Assembly: GCA_963757185.1 (NCBI GenBank)
Contig: CAVWQI010000005.1
Coordinates: 124,001-188,000 of the forward strand
Direction: 5' to 3'
From: JAQBQB01 sp963757185
GTDB lineage: Bacteria; Gemmatimonadota; Gemmatimonadetes; Gemmatimonadales; Gemmatimonadaceae
DNA length: 64,000 bases
The notes below the pieces were generated by a model that did not search any database, was not told the origin of the DNA, and saw nothing but the letters and a program-made list of their open reading frames with translations. A program made the translations under genes and the position numbers. Positions 32,836-42,240 of the stretch are shown here, piece after piece. How positions within the stretch are numbered: the stretch's first letter is position 1; every line of letters begins with the position of its first letter.

Positions 32836-33433
32836 GATGAGAGTGCTCTAATTGCTGTTGAACGGTGTGGCGCGCCGGGCGTTGCGCGTGCAGGCGTCGC
32901 GCCGTGGAGACGATGAGGCCGGCCGCCGCGAGCATCGCGACGCCGAGCAGCGCGACGCTGAATGCGTGCAGGCGGCCAAAGTCGGCTCGCCGGGGGTCGC
33001 TCGCCGGCAGCGAGTCGATCGGTACGCCGATGCTCGCCCGAAGTGCGTCGATCCGCTGGCCGATCACGAGAGCCCACACGCACGCGCCGCCGATGAGAAA
33101 ACCGGCGCCGGCCCGTTGCCCCGCCGCTCGGTATCCGCCGAAATGGACGACGTCGTTCAAGTCCGGAGGTTGTGGACCGGCGGGCCAGCGGGCGGTGAGT
33201 ATCGTGTTCTGACCGACGGCCTCGATGAGTCCGACGATGAACGCGATCGCCGCCCCGGCATAGAGAAGGGCGGGCAAGATGCGTCCGACCACGTCGCCAG
33301 CCATCGTGCGGCTCGGGAGGGCGTGGAACAACGCCGGCGCGACCACGGCGGCGAACAGCACGGCCGCACCGAGCCAAACGCTCAAGCCCACCAGCTCGAA
33401 GACGAGCGACGGCGAGCGAGGCGGCGCATCCAT
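32828..33433 (-). CDS. DUF4149-like integral membrane protein
   Basis: A 201-residue protein with four predicted membrane segments: FELVGLSVWLGAAVLFAAVV, ILPALLYAGAAIAFIVGLIE, a GAGFLIGGACVWALVIG helix and AFSVALLGVAMLAAAGLIVS. The N-terminal pattern (VWLGAAVLFAAVVAPALF) resembles DUF4149/TMEM205-like proteins of unknown role. The tail is His-rich. It lies between a metallo-hydrolase and aspA, within 3-8 bp of each. Confidence 0.7.
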   Translation of the reverse strand: MDAPPRSPSLVFELVGLSVWLGAAVLFAAVVAPALFHALPSRTMAGDVVGRILPALLYAGAAIAFIVGLIEAVGQNTILTARWPAGPQPPDLNDVVHFGGYRAAGQRAGAGFLIGGACVWALVIGQRIDALRASIGVPIDSLPASDPRRADFGRLHAFSVALLGVAMLAAAGLIVSTARRLHAQRPARHTVQQQLEHSHHA

Positions 33434-33436
33434 GAC

Positions 33437-34078
33437 TTACCGTCTCCCGGAACGAGTCACGTCGACGAGATACGGGTTCGTCGCGCGCTCGCGTCCGATC
33501 GTCGTCGCGGGGCCGTGTCCCGGATACACGACGAGATCGTCGTCCAGCTCGCAAATGCGCGCCAGGGATTCCTCCATCGCGCGCGGGTCCGCCAACGGCA
33601 GATCGGTGCGGCCGATGGAGCCGGCGAAGACCAGATCACCGCCGAGGACGACCCCATTTCCATGAAAGACGACATGTCCCGGCGCGTGACCGGGAACATG
33701 CATCACCGAGAACGTGAGTCCACCCACGGAGAGCGAATCACCATCGGCCAGCTCCCGATCCGGCGCCGGCGGCATCTCGAACTCCAGGCCGTACTGCACG
33801 GCCGCCTGCGGCGCCCGTGCCAGCGTGGGAGCATCGGCAGGGTGCATGTGGACCGGAACCGGCCACTCCCGCGTCACGCCGGCGATCGCCCCGACGTGGT
33901 CCAGGTGCGCGTGCGTCAACCACACGGCGTCGAGCGTCGCCCCCGAGGCGCGGATCCATTTCACGATGCGATCGGGCTCGGCTCCCGGATCGACGACGAC
34001 CGCGCGACCCGTCGCCTCGTCGATCACGAGATACGTGTTTTCCTGAAACTCGCCGACCGTCGCCGCCAGGATCCTCAC
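33437..34078 (-). CDS. MBL-fold metallo-hydrolase (glyoxalase II-like)
   Basis: A 213-residue metallo-beta-lactamase-fold hydrolase. The metal motif THAHLDHVGA (HxHxDH) and later His/Asp ligands (VPGHAPGHV, LGGDLVF, YPGHGP) are intact. The length and motifs fit hydroxyacylglutathione-hydrolase-like or thioester/persulfide hydrolases. Position directly after trxB (GTGA overlap) suggests a thiol-related substrate, which is an inference. Confidence 0.88.
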   Translation of the reverse strand: MRILAATVGEFQENTYLVIDEATGRAVVVDPGAEPDRIVKWIRASGATLDAVWLTHAHLDHVGAIAGVTREWPVPVHMHPADAPTLARAPQAAVQYGLEFEMPPAPDRELADGDSLSVGGLTFSVMHVPGHAPGHVVFHGNGVVLGGDLVFAGSIGRTDLPLADPRAMEESLARICELDDDLVVYPGHGPATTIGRERATNPYLVDVTRSGRR

Positions 34079-35064
34079 GCCGTGTAGCCTCCCATGCCCA
34101 CGATCGGCTCGCTCGGATGACCGTCCGCGCGCGCCTTGAGATACTTCTCGACGGCGATCGCCGCCGTCGTCGCGTCGCCGACCGCCGTCGTGACTTGTCG
34201 CGTCAGCTGCGAGCGCACGTCGCCCGCGGCGAATAGGCCGCGGATGCTCGTCTCCATGTTCGGATCGGTTCGGAAGTAGCCCATGTCGTCGTGCTCGACG
34301 TGCTCGGCCACGATTCCCGTGTTCGGCCGGAAGCCGATGAACACGAACATTCCCGTCACCGCGAGGTCCCGCGTCACCTCTGTCGTGACGTCGCGCAGAC
34401 GCAGGTTGTTCACAAGCCCCTGCTCGTCCGCCAGCACCTCGTCAACGACGGCGTTCCAGATGACTTCGACCTTGGGATTGGCGAAGAGGCGTTGTTGCAG
34501 AATCTTCGACGCACGCAACTCGTCGCGTCGGTGAATGAGATAGACCTTGTCGGCGTATCTCGTGAGGAAGTCCGCCTCTTCGGTCGCGGCGTCGCCGCCG
34601 CCAACCACCGCGATGGTCTGTTTCCGGAAGAAAGCGCCGTCACAGATCGCGCAGTAGGAGACGCCCTTCCCTGCGTATTCGATCTCGCCGGGGATCCCGA
34701 GCTTGATCGGCGTGCCGCCGGCGGTGATGATCACGGCCGGCGAATAGTAGACGTCGCCCGAGTCCGTTCGCGTGGAGAACGTCCCGTCGGCGCATCGCTC
34801 GACGCGATCGACGTACACGCCCGTACGAATCTCCGCTCCAAACTTGGCGGCGTGATCGGCGAACTTCTGGGCGAGATCCTGTCCGAGGATGTGGTCGAAT
34901 CCCGGGTAGTCTTCGATGAGCTCGGTGTTCAGCAGCTCGCCGCCTGGAAAGCCCTTTTCCAGGATGACGGCCTTGAGCATCGCGCGCCCGGCGTAGAGTC
35001 CGGCGCACATACCCGCGGGGCCCGCTCCAATGATTACGACGTCGTAATTGTAGGTAGTCCCCAT
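34075..35064 (-). CDS. trxB: thioredoxin-disulfide reductase
   Basis: A 329-residue FAD/NADPH enzyme that reduces thioredoxin. The FAD motif GAGPAGMCAGLYAGRA is at about 13-28, the redox pair is C138-A-I-C141 (GVSYCAICDGAFF), and the NADPH motif VVGGGDAATEEA and FAAGDVRS follow. CAIC replaces the commoner CATC. The frame extends upstream, but the ATG at 35064 (or one two codons earlier at 35070) fits the family. No clear ribosome binding site is seen. Confidence 0.93.
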   Translation of the reverse strand: MGTTYNYDVVIIGAGPAGMCAGLYAGRAMLKAVILEKGFPGGELLNTELIEDYPGFDHILGQDLAQKFADHAAKFGAEIRTGVYVDRVERCADGTFSTRTDSGDVYYSPAVIITAGGTPIKLGIPGEIEYAGKGVSYCAICDGAFFRKQTIAVVGGGDAATEEADFLTRYADKVYLIHRRDELRASKILQQRLFANPKVEVIWNAVVDEVLADEQGLVNNLRLRDVTTEVTRDLAVTGMFVFIGFRPNTGIVAEHVEHDDMGYFRTDPNMETSIRGLFAAGDVRSQLTRQVTTAVGDATTAAIAVEKYLKARADGHPSEPIVGMGGYTA

Positions 35065-35107
35065 GATCATAAAATGTAGCCGATGCGGGAACCGCCTTTC
35101 GCATCGC

Positions 35108-35848
35108 TCACTTACGTATGTGGCGCCCGCCGTCGACGATGATTGTGTCGCCGGTGAAGTAATCCGCGCCGAGAATGAACAGAACGGCATTCGACACATC
35201 TTCCGGACTGCCGTTGCGCTGCAGAGGCGTCGTTCCGCGAAGCCGCTCCGCGTCGGCCTCGCTCCACCCGTCGGGGAGGAGCACTGTCCCGGGCGCCACG
35301 GCGCCGACACGGATGTCGGGCGCGAGCACGCGCGCCAGCGCTCGCGTCAGGTATACGACGCCGGACTTCGACAACCCGTGCACGAGGTAGTCGGGCCACG
35401 TCTCGAACGCGGCCAGGTCGGCGATGTTGACGATCGCTCCGCGCGCCCGCCGCAGGTGGGGCGCCGCGGCCTGCGACAAGAGAAACGGCGCGCGAAGGTT
35501 CAGCGCCATGATGTCGTCCCACTGCGACGCGTCGGTCTCGCCGAGCGGAGTGCGCAGCATGACGGCGGCGGAGTTCACGAGCACATCGAGTCCGCCGAAT
35601 CGCTTTACGACCGACTCGACGAGGCCGGTCAGTTGCTCGGGGCGCGTGAGATCGGCGCCGAACGTTTCGCCGGATCCACCGGCTTTCTCGATCGCTCGCA
35701 GCGTTTCCTTGGCGCCGTCGGCCGTCGAGTTGTAGTGCACGGCGACGCGCATCTTCCGCGCGCCCAGCGCGACGGCTATCGCGCGTCCGACCCGGTGCCC
35801 TGCCCCCGTCACCAACGCCGTCCGGTCATTCAGTTGCATTGGCGTCAA
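35108..35848 (-). CDS. short-chain dehydrogenase, pteridine reductase-like
   Basis: A 246-residue SDR. The cofactor motif TGAGHRVG (residues 14-21) fits the TGxxxRxG pattern of pteridine reductases, and NIAD (141-144) matches the Asp that replaces Ser in PTR1/FolM. The position four before the catalytic Lys (K161) is His157 (YLVHGLSK) instead of the usual Tyr. It may therefore be catalytically altered or use another residue. It lies 22 bp after the PHP gene and 43 bp before trxB. Confidence 0.78.
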   Translation of the reverse strand: MTPMQLNDRTALVTGAGHRVGRAIAVALGARKMRVAVHYNSTADGAKETLRAIEKAGGSGETFGADLTRPEQLTGLVESVVKRFGGLDVLVNSAAVMLRTPLGETDASQWDDIMALNLRAPFLLSQAAAPHLRRARGAIVNIADLAAFETWPDYLVHGLSKSGVVYLTRALARVLAPDIRVGAVAPGTVLLPDGWSEADAERLRGTTPLQRNGSPEDVSNAVLFILGADYFTGDTIIVDGGRHIRK

Positions 35849-35870
35849 GTCGTGAAAGGCGACTGCATCT

Positions 35871-36728
35871 CTACGCCGCGCGATCGCGGATGCGCGCGTC
35901 CTGCCGCTCGAGCCATGCTTCCGGAATGCGCATCATGCCGAGCGTGCGCGCGCCTTCCGACGCGCCGTGCCAGTCCGATCCGCCGCTCGGCACCAGTCCG
36001 AAGAAGTCGACGAGCGCGGTGAGACGCGCGACGTCTTCGGGCGAATGGCTCGGGTGACGTACTTCGACTCCGTCGATGCCGGCTCGCGCGAACGACTCGA
36101 TGCGGTCGCGCGTCCCGGACTGGGCCGGATGCGCGAGAACGGCGAGACCGCCCGCTTTATGGATCGCCGCGATCGCGTCCACCGCGGTGAGTCGTTCTTT
36201 GGCGATGTAGGCGGGGCGGCCGCTACCCAGATATCGGTCAAACGCGTCGCGGAAATCGACCGCCCAACCCTCGGCGATCATCGCGCGCGCGACGTGCGGA
36301 CGCCCGATCGCTCCGCCCGCGGCCTGCTCGAGCACGGCGGCCATCTCGATACGCACGCCGAGCTCGTTGAGGCGAACCACGATTCGATCGGCGCGGCCGC
36401 GCCGCATCTCGCGCAGCCCGATCAGTCGCTCATCGAGGTGTCGTGTGTCGGAGAGGTGCAGACCCAAAATGTGAGTCTCCGCGTCCCCCTCTACCGCGCT
36501 CAACTCGATGCCGGGCACGACGCGAACGCCGAGTGCCGCGCCCATCGCGGTGGCGGCGGCGATCCCGTCGAGCGTGTCATGGTCCGTGAGGGCGATCGCC
36601 GTCAGGCCGACGCGCTTCGCCTCCCGAACCACTTCGTCCGGCGGACGTGTGCCGTCCGAGGCGGTGGAATGGACGTGCAGGTCGACGAACGCGGTGGCGT
36701 CGCCGACGCGCGAAGTGGGCGACGTCAC
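35871..36728 (-). CDS. PHP domain phosphoesterase
   Basis: A 285-residue PHP-family metallo-phosphatase. Metal ligands are in DLHVHSTASDGT (about 16-27), ALTDHDTLDG, GIELSA, LAHPAQSG and GGSDWHG. This is the layout of YciV/TrpH-type 3',5'-nucleotide or 5'-3' RNA/oligonucleotide phosphatases. The GTG at 36728 overlaps the upstream gene's stop (GTGA) and is preferred over an in-frame ATG inside that gene. Confidence 0.88.
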   Translation of the reverse strand: MTSPTSRVGDATAFVDLHVHSTASDGTRPPDEVVREAKRVGLTAIALTDHDTLDGIAAATAMGAALGVRVVPGIELSAVEGDAETHILGLHLSDTRHLDERLIGLREMRRGRADRIVVRLNELGVRIEMAAVLEQAAGGAIGRPHVARAMIAEGWAVDFRDAFDRYLGSGRPAYIAKERLTAVDAIAAIHKAGGLAVLAHPAQSGTRDRIESFARAGIDGVEVRHPSHSPEDVARLTALVDFFGLVPSGGSDWHGASEGARTLGMMRIPEAWLERQDARIRDRAA

Positions 36729-36991
36729 ACCGAGTAGTCGGCTTCCGGCGACGTGTCGCTCGGCTGCGAGCACTCGAACAGCCGCGCGAGATCCCCGTCG
36801 CTCATCTCGACGAGCGAGCGTTCGCGCGATCGAGTTCCGATCGGCGAGTAGCGGCTGACGCGCACCTCGCGGCCGCTCCCCGTTCCATTGATGAAGATCA
36901 GCCCGAACTCGTCGCGGTCGTACTGCGTGACGCGCCCGGACGGAAACACCAGCCAGCTCTTGCCGCCGATCGTGAGAATACGCGATGGCAT
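36725..36991 (-). CDS. small hypothetical protein
   Basis: An 88-residue protein of unknown family with an N-terminal beta-rich part (RILTIGGKSWLVFPSGRVTQYDRDEFGLIFING) and an acidic, low-complexity tail. It has no cysteine pattern or membrane segment. It is wedged between overlapping neighbours (1 bp and 4 bp), so it is likely a real translated gene of the E2-PHP operon. The function is unknown. Confidence 0.7.
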   Translation of the reverse strand: MPSRILTIGGKSWLVFPSGRVTQYDRDEFGLIFINGTGSGREVRVSRYSPIGTRSRERSLVEMSDGDLARLFECSQPSDTSPEADYSV

Positions 36992-37251
36992 CAGGTCAAC
37001 TCCACTTCCATGTAGACCCGATTCGGATCGAGGATCGGTTCCGGTGCCGACGCGAGCGCGCGCGCCAGCGTGTCGGCATCGCCGGCCTCGACGAACTCGA
37101 GGAACGCTCCGGGGAGCGCCATCTCCTCGAACGCCCAGAAGCGGCAGTTCTGCTTCGCGTAGTGCTCGTGCTTTCGGCGAAGCTTTTCGTGAAATCGCTC
37201 GCGATCGGGCGGCGTCACGAGCGTACGTTGGATGGTGAGTGCGCGCGGCAC
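36991..37251 (-). CDS. small hypothetical protein
   Basis: An 86-residue soluble protein of unknown family. The sequence RFHEKLRRKHEHYAKQNCRFWAFEEMALPGAFLEFVEAGD suggests a helix followed by a strand, as in small ferredoxin-like (dimeric alpha-beta barrel) domains, but no family is assigned. It starts 2 bp after the E2 gene and ends on the start of the next gene, so it is translationally linked to both. Confidence 0.7.
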   Translation of the reverse strand: MPRALTIQRTLVTPPDRERFHEKLRRKHEHYAKQNCRFWAFEEMALPGAFLEFVEAGDADTLARALASAPEPILDPNRVYMEVELT

Positions 37252-37253
37252 GG

Positions 37254-38633
37254 TCAGAGCACCGTTTCGGGGAAGGTTTCGAGGCTACGCTTCACGAAGC
37301 TCATGAATTTGTCGGCGTCCGCTCCGTCGACGACGCGATGGTCGAACGAGAGTGAGAGATACGAACAGGTCCGGATGGCGAGCATGTCTTCGCCCTCCGG
37401 ACCGGTCAGCACCTTCGGCCGCTTCTCGATCGCGCCGATGCAGAGAATCCCGACCTGCGGCTGGTTGATGATCGGCGTGCCGGTGAGTGACCCGAACACG
37501 CCCGGGTTGGTGATCGTGAACGTGCCGTCCTGGACTTCGCGCGGATCGAGTCGCTTGGTGCGGGCGCGATTGGCGAGGTCGTTGAGCGCGCGCGTGAGAC
37601 CCGTGAGCGACAGGTTGTCCGCGCCCTTGATGACCGGGACGATGAGCCCCCAGTCGAGCGCGACGGCGATCCCGAGGTTGATCTGTTTGCGGTAAATGAC
37701 TTCGTGCCCGCGGACCGACGCGTTGACGACGGGAATCGCCTTCAGCCCGTCCACGACCGCTTTGAGAATGAACGGCATGTACGTGAGCTTCTCGCCCGTC
37801 GCCTTCTCGAATTCCGCACGGTTCTTCGCTCGAATCCGCGCAATCCGCGTGAAGTCGACCTCGAAGAACGTGCTCACATGCGCGGACGTGTGTCGCGACG
37901 CAACCATGTGCTCGCTGATCAGCGCGCGCATCTTGGTCATCGGCTCGACACGGTCGCCCGCCCACGGCTCGGGAAGCGGCAGCGATCCCACGTGAACCGG
38001 CGTACCGCCGCCGACTCGCGGCGCCGCGTCGGCGCCTCCGCCGGACTCGATGAACTCGAGCAGATCTTTCTTGGTGACCCGGCCGGCAATCCCGCTTCCT
38101 TGCAGACCGGAGATCTCGATGCCGTGCTCCGCCGCCATGCGTCGGACGAGAGGCGACGACTTGGTGCGAAGACGATCCTCGAGGGAGGCGCCGTTGCCGT
38201 GAGGAACGGGTGCGGCGGCGGTGTGCGGCGATGGGGGGGAGGACGGGGGCGGAGTGCCAGGGGCGGAGGGTTGGTCGGACGGCGCTGGCTTGGCTGCCCC
38301 AACCGGTGCGGCAGACTTCGCTGGAGCGGCAGGCACGCTCGCCACTGCCGGTGCTGCGGCCGGTGCCGTTGGCGCGGCAACGGCGGCGTTCACGTCCGTT
38401 TCGAGACGCGCGACCAACGTGTCGACGGGAACCGTCTGCCCTTCCTTCACGAGGATCTCGGCGATCACGCCGCTCGCCGGCGCCGGAATCTCGGCGTCGA
38501 CCTTGTCCGTCGAGATCTCGAACATCGGCTCGTCGCGCTTGACCGAGTCGCCGACCTTCTTGAGCCACTTCGACAGCGTGCCCTCGGCGATCGACTCCCC
38601 CATTTGGGGCATCACGACGTCTATGCGTGCCAC
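37254..38633 (-). CDS. 2-oxoacid dehydrogenase dihydrolipoamide acyltransferase (E2)
   Basis: A 459-residue E2 core enzyme. One lipoyl domain carries the acceptor Lys44 (STDKVDAEI). A long Ala/Pro/Ser linker is followed by an E1/E3-binding domain (SSPLVRRMAAEHGIEISGLQGSGIAGRVTKKD) and the acyltransferase domain with catalytic His432 and Asp436 in SFDHRVVDG. The motif set fits SucB or branched-chain E2; the substrate is not decided by sequence. No E1 or E3 gene is adjacent, so the complex is encoded at split loci. Confidence 0.9.
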   Translation of the reverse strand: MARIDVVMPQMGESIAEGTLSKWLKKVGDSVKRDEPMFEISTDKVDAEIPAPASGVIAEILVKEGQTVPVDTLVARLETDVNAAVAAPTAPAAAPAVASVPAAPAKSAAPVGAAKPAPSDQPSAPGTPPPSSPPSPHTAAAPVPHGNGASLEDRLRTKSSPLVRRMAAEHGIEISGLQGSGIAGRVTKKDLLEFIESGGGADAAPRVGGGTPVHVGSLPLPEPWAGDRVEPMTKMRALISEHMVASRHTSAHVSTFFEVDFTRIARIRAKNRAEFEKATGEKLTYMPFILKAVVDGLKAIPVVNASVRGHEVIYRKQINLGIAVALDWGLIVPVIKGADNLSLTGLTRALNDLANRARTKRLDPREVQDGTFTITNPGVFGSLTGTPIINQPQVGILCIGAIEKRPKVLTGPEGEDMLAIRTCSYLSLSFDHRVVDGADADKFMSFVKRSLETFPETVL

Positions 38634-38637
38634 CGCG

Positions 38638-38943
38638 TCATCCTCGCTCCGAGTTTTTCGCGCGTCGCCGCCCGCGCGAGAACAACCAAATAGTGACCGT
38701 CGGGAGCACCACGAGCCCGGTAAACGCCCCGATCAGCCAAGCCGTCACCCACCCGCACGGCGCGCCCGTTTCTGCATCGGGAGTGCACCGCGACAGCGCG
38801 CCGACGATCTTCGCCACGAGGACGGCGACCATGCCGCCCCCGGCGAAGCCGCCGACGGCCGTAATACATCCGATACCAAAATATGCGGAACGCGGCGTGG
38901 GCGCTCGCTGCGGGGGGGCCGGCTCGCCCGACGGATGCGCCAT
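38638..38943 (-). CDS. small membrane protein, unknown
   Basis: A 101-residue protein with two predicted membrane helices (AYFGIGCITAVGGFAGGGMVAVLVAKIVGAL and WVTAWLIGAFTGLVVLPTVTIWLF). The connecting loop holds two cysteines (CTPDAETGAPC). The first helix is Gly-rich. It ends 4 bp before the E2 gene. No family was recognised. Confidence 0.65.
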   Translation of the reverse strand: MAHPSGEPAPPQRAPTPRSAYFGIGCITAVGGFAGGGMVAVLVAKIVGALSRCTPDAETGAPCGWVTAWLIGAFTGLVVLPTVTIWLFSRGRRRAKNSERG

Positions 38944-38969
38944 CGGAAGGCGGGGCGCTCGAGCGCGAC

Positions 38970-39263
38970 TCAGTAGCTCGACGTCAGCCGGTATGCCGGG
39001 TCGTCGGCGCGGTGCAGTGCAACGAAGAATTTCTTGACGTTTCGATCGAGACGGCTCTCCCCCATCTGGTCGGTCTCGACCTGCACGAACGTGTAATGCC
39101 CGCCCTCGGCCCTCACGGTCAAGCGCAGCGCGCCGAGCTGGCCCGTGTACGTTCGCGTCTTCGGCGCCGTGGTGTGCTGCGCGAGGCCGATCTTCGGGAA
39201 GAAGTCGTCGGCGGCGGCGAGCACGTCCGCCAGTTCCATGTGGCTGCGGTAGAAGTGTCGCAT
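38970..39263 (-). CDS. small hypothetical protein
   Basis: A 97-residue protein without recognised motifs. The layout (ELADVLAAADDFFPKIGL, then beta strands LRLTVRAEGGHYTFVQVETDQMG) suggests a small alpha/beta fold. It shares one base with the lipoprotein gene upstream, so the pair is co-translated. The function is unknown. Confidence 0.65.
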   Translation of the reverse strand: MRHFYRSHMELADVLAAADDFFPKIGLAQHTTAPKTRTYTGQLGALRLTVRAEGGHYTFVQVETDQMGESRLDRNVKKFFVALHRADDPAYRLTSSY

Positions 39264-39730
39264 TAGGGGATATTCGACGGTTTTTCGTTGAGCACGTCTT
39301 GCATCCAGTCAGTGCGCTCGAGCGGATGCAGCGAGTCGCGGCGGAAGCGAATCGCCACCGCCCAGGTGCCGGGGATGACGAAGTTCAACTTCGCGTGATA
39401 CGTGCCGACTTCCGGACCATACGCGAACCCATCATAGGTCTTCGACTGCGGCCCGTTGGGCGCTTCTTCCTCGATCGGTTTGCCGGCGAAGAGTTGTCCT
39501 TCACCGCCCTCGATCGGCTGGCGGGTCTTTCTGTCGAAGATCTGGACGGTGTAATGGATGTCGTCGCGCGCGTGCGGCGGCGCCTGGTCCGGCTTGATCG
39601 TGAAATCGTAGCTGAGCGTGAACTGGTGCAGCGGCGGAGGTCCGTTGTCTCCGCCGCACGACACCACCACGGCGACGGCAGCGACCAGCGCGCCGATTCG
39701 CCCCCCCCCCATCGAGTGCCAAGGTCGCAT
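39263..39730 (-). CDS. putative lipoprotein of unknown function
   Basis: A 155-residue secreted protein with a signal peptide and lipobox (VAVVVSCGG, Cys about 25), then a beta-rich domain (FTLSYDFTIKPDQAPPHARDDIHYTVQIFDRKTRQPIEGGE) that looks like an immunoglobulin-like or FixH/YtkA-type fold. It follows the inositol-phosphate synthase by 17 bp. The family is not certain. Confidence 0.7.
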   Translation of the reverse strand: MRPWHSMGGGRIGALVAAVAVVVSCGGDNGPPPLHQFTLSYDFTIKPDQAPPHARDDIHYTVQIFDRKTRQPIEGGEGQLFAGKPIEEEAPNGPQSKTYDGFAYGPEVGTYHAKLNFVIPGTWAVAIRFRRDSLHPLERTDWMQDVLNEKPSNIP

Positions 39731-39747
39731 CGCCGGCTCTCCTCGTT

Positions 39748-41061
<1,314 letters not shown>

Positions 41062-41081
41062 GAATTCAATCTCCTGTCGCG

Positions 41082-41777
41082 CTAATGGCGCGTGCCGGTA
41101 CGACCCCGGCGGCGCAGCCAGAAGGACTTTTCAGTGGTGAGCGGCAACGGCGGGGCGACGGCGCGGTCGTTCGTTTGGTCGTACACGAACTTCGTCCGCT
41201 GCACGACGGTGATCCACGCCGTCACGGTGAGAAAAATGAGGATGACGTCCAACACCAAGCCGTTGAAGACGAGGCCGAACAACGCCTGGGGTGCCGCCAG
41301 CAGAACGGAACGCTCGGGCCGTTGGAGGAGCCCGACTTTCGCGTCCAAACCAAGTGCCTCGGCTCGGGCTCGGATGTACGAGGTAAGGAATGCCCCGTTC
41401 AGTCCGGCCAGACAGACCACGACCATCCAGACCGAGTGGTACCGCGGGCTCAGCGCATAAAACACCGCCAAGCCGCACAACACGGCGCCGTCAGCCACCC
41501 GGTCGAGGGTCGAATCGAGGAACGCCCCGAACGTGGAGCTCTTATTGGATCGCCGGGCGACCGTGCCGTCGAGCACGTCGAACAACGCCGTCGCCGAGAG
41601 GAAGAACCCGCCAGTTCGAATGTGCCCGAAACCGTAGATGACGCCGCCGGCAACGGTGCACACTGTGCCAACCGCGGTGATCGTGTTGGGATGCACACCG
41701 CGACGGACGAACCAGTTGGCAACCGGATCAATGACTCGGAGGTATCCGTTCTTGAGCCAGTCCGGAAGAATCTGCAT
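41082..41777 (-). CDS. CDP-alcohol phosphatidyltransferase
   Basis: A 231-residue membrane enzyme with the full CDP-alcohol phosphotransferase motif D67-x2-D70-G-x2-A-R-x8-G84-x3-D88-x3-D92 (DVLDGTVARRSNKSSTFGAFLDSTLD). Several membrane helices follow. Next to ino1 the best guess for the acceptor is inositol 1-phosphate, giving phosphatidylinositol phosphate, but the motif alone does not set the alcohol. Confidence 0.9.
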   Translation of the reverse strand: MQILPDWLKNGYLRVIDPVANWFVRRGVHPNTITAVGTVCTVAGGVIYGFGHIRTGGFFLSATALFDVLDGTVARRSNKSSTFGAFLDSTLDRVADGAVLCGLAVFYALSPRYHSVWMVVVCLAGLNGAFLTSYIRARAEALGLDAKVGLLQRPERSVLLAAPQALFGLVFNGLVLDVILIFLTVTAWITVVQRTKFVYDQTNDRAVAPPLPLTTEKSFWLRRRGRTGTRH

Positions 41778-41855
41778 TGGGCGTAAAAGTAGCCTTTCCA
41801 GACACTTGTAGCAACCAAACGATCCCCGGACCGGCCCCGGTGAAGGCGGTCGCCG

Positions 41856-42203
41856 CTAAGGAACTTGAAAGGAATAAGTCCCGGTGAGCGTGACGTTCGT
41901 GCGAGAATAGGTCCGTGCGCCGTCGAAGGTGACCGCTTTGATCGTGGCCGTCGTGCCCGGCGAGTAGTTCGGAACCGGGATCGTCACGTTGCTGTTTCCG
42001 GCGACCTGTCGGAGAAAGGTCTCTGTGCCGTTGACGTTCACGTACACGTTCACCGATTGGCCCAGCGTGTTGTTCACTTGAATCGAGAGCTGGGCCGGCT
42101 GCGACGGCGACGACCCCACGGTCGCGGCACGGGGGCCGCAGGCCGGAGCGGCCATCAGGACGAAGAGACCAACGAAAAAGGCCACCGAGCGCCTGCCGGT
42201 CAT
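41856..42203 (-). CDS. putative lipoprotein of unknown function
   Basis: A 115-residue secreted protein. Starting at the ATG at 42203 (GAGG nine bases upstream) gives a clean signal (SVAFFVGLFVLMAAPACG) ending in a lipobox cysteine near residue 20. The mature part is Ser/Thr/Asn-rich and beta-like (QLSIQVNNTLGQSVNVYVNVNGTE). It resembles the small beta-sandwich lipoproteins common in this kind of genome. No family is assigned. Confidence 0.65.
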   Translation of the reverse strand: MTGRRSVAFFVGLFVLMAAPACGPRAATVGSSPSQPAQLSIQVNNTLGQSVNVYVNVNGTETFLRQVAGNSNVTIPVPNYSPGTTATIKAVTFDGARTYSRTNVTLTGTYSFQVP

Positions 42204-42240
42204 CGGAGAGGACCTCGCAAAAGGGGTGGGTGGGTATGCC

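Noticed and set aside
38210..38400. Low-complexity repeat that might be a tandem repeat element
   Set aside because: It encodes the Ala/Pro-rich linker of the E2 protein, so it is a normal coding repeat.
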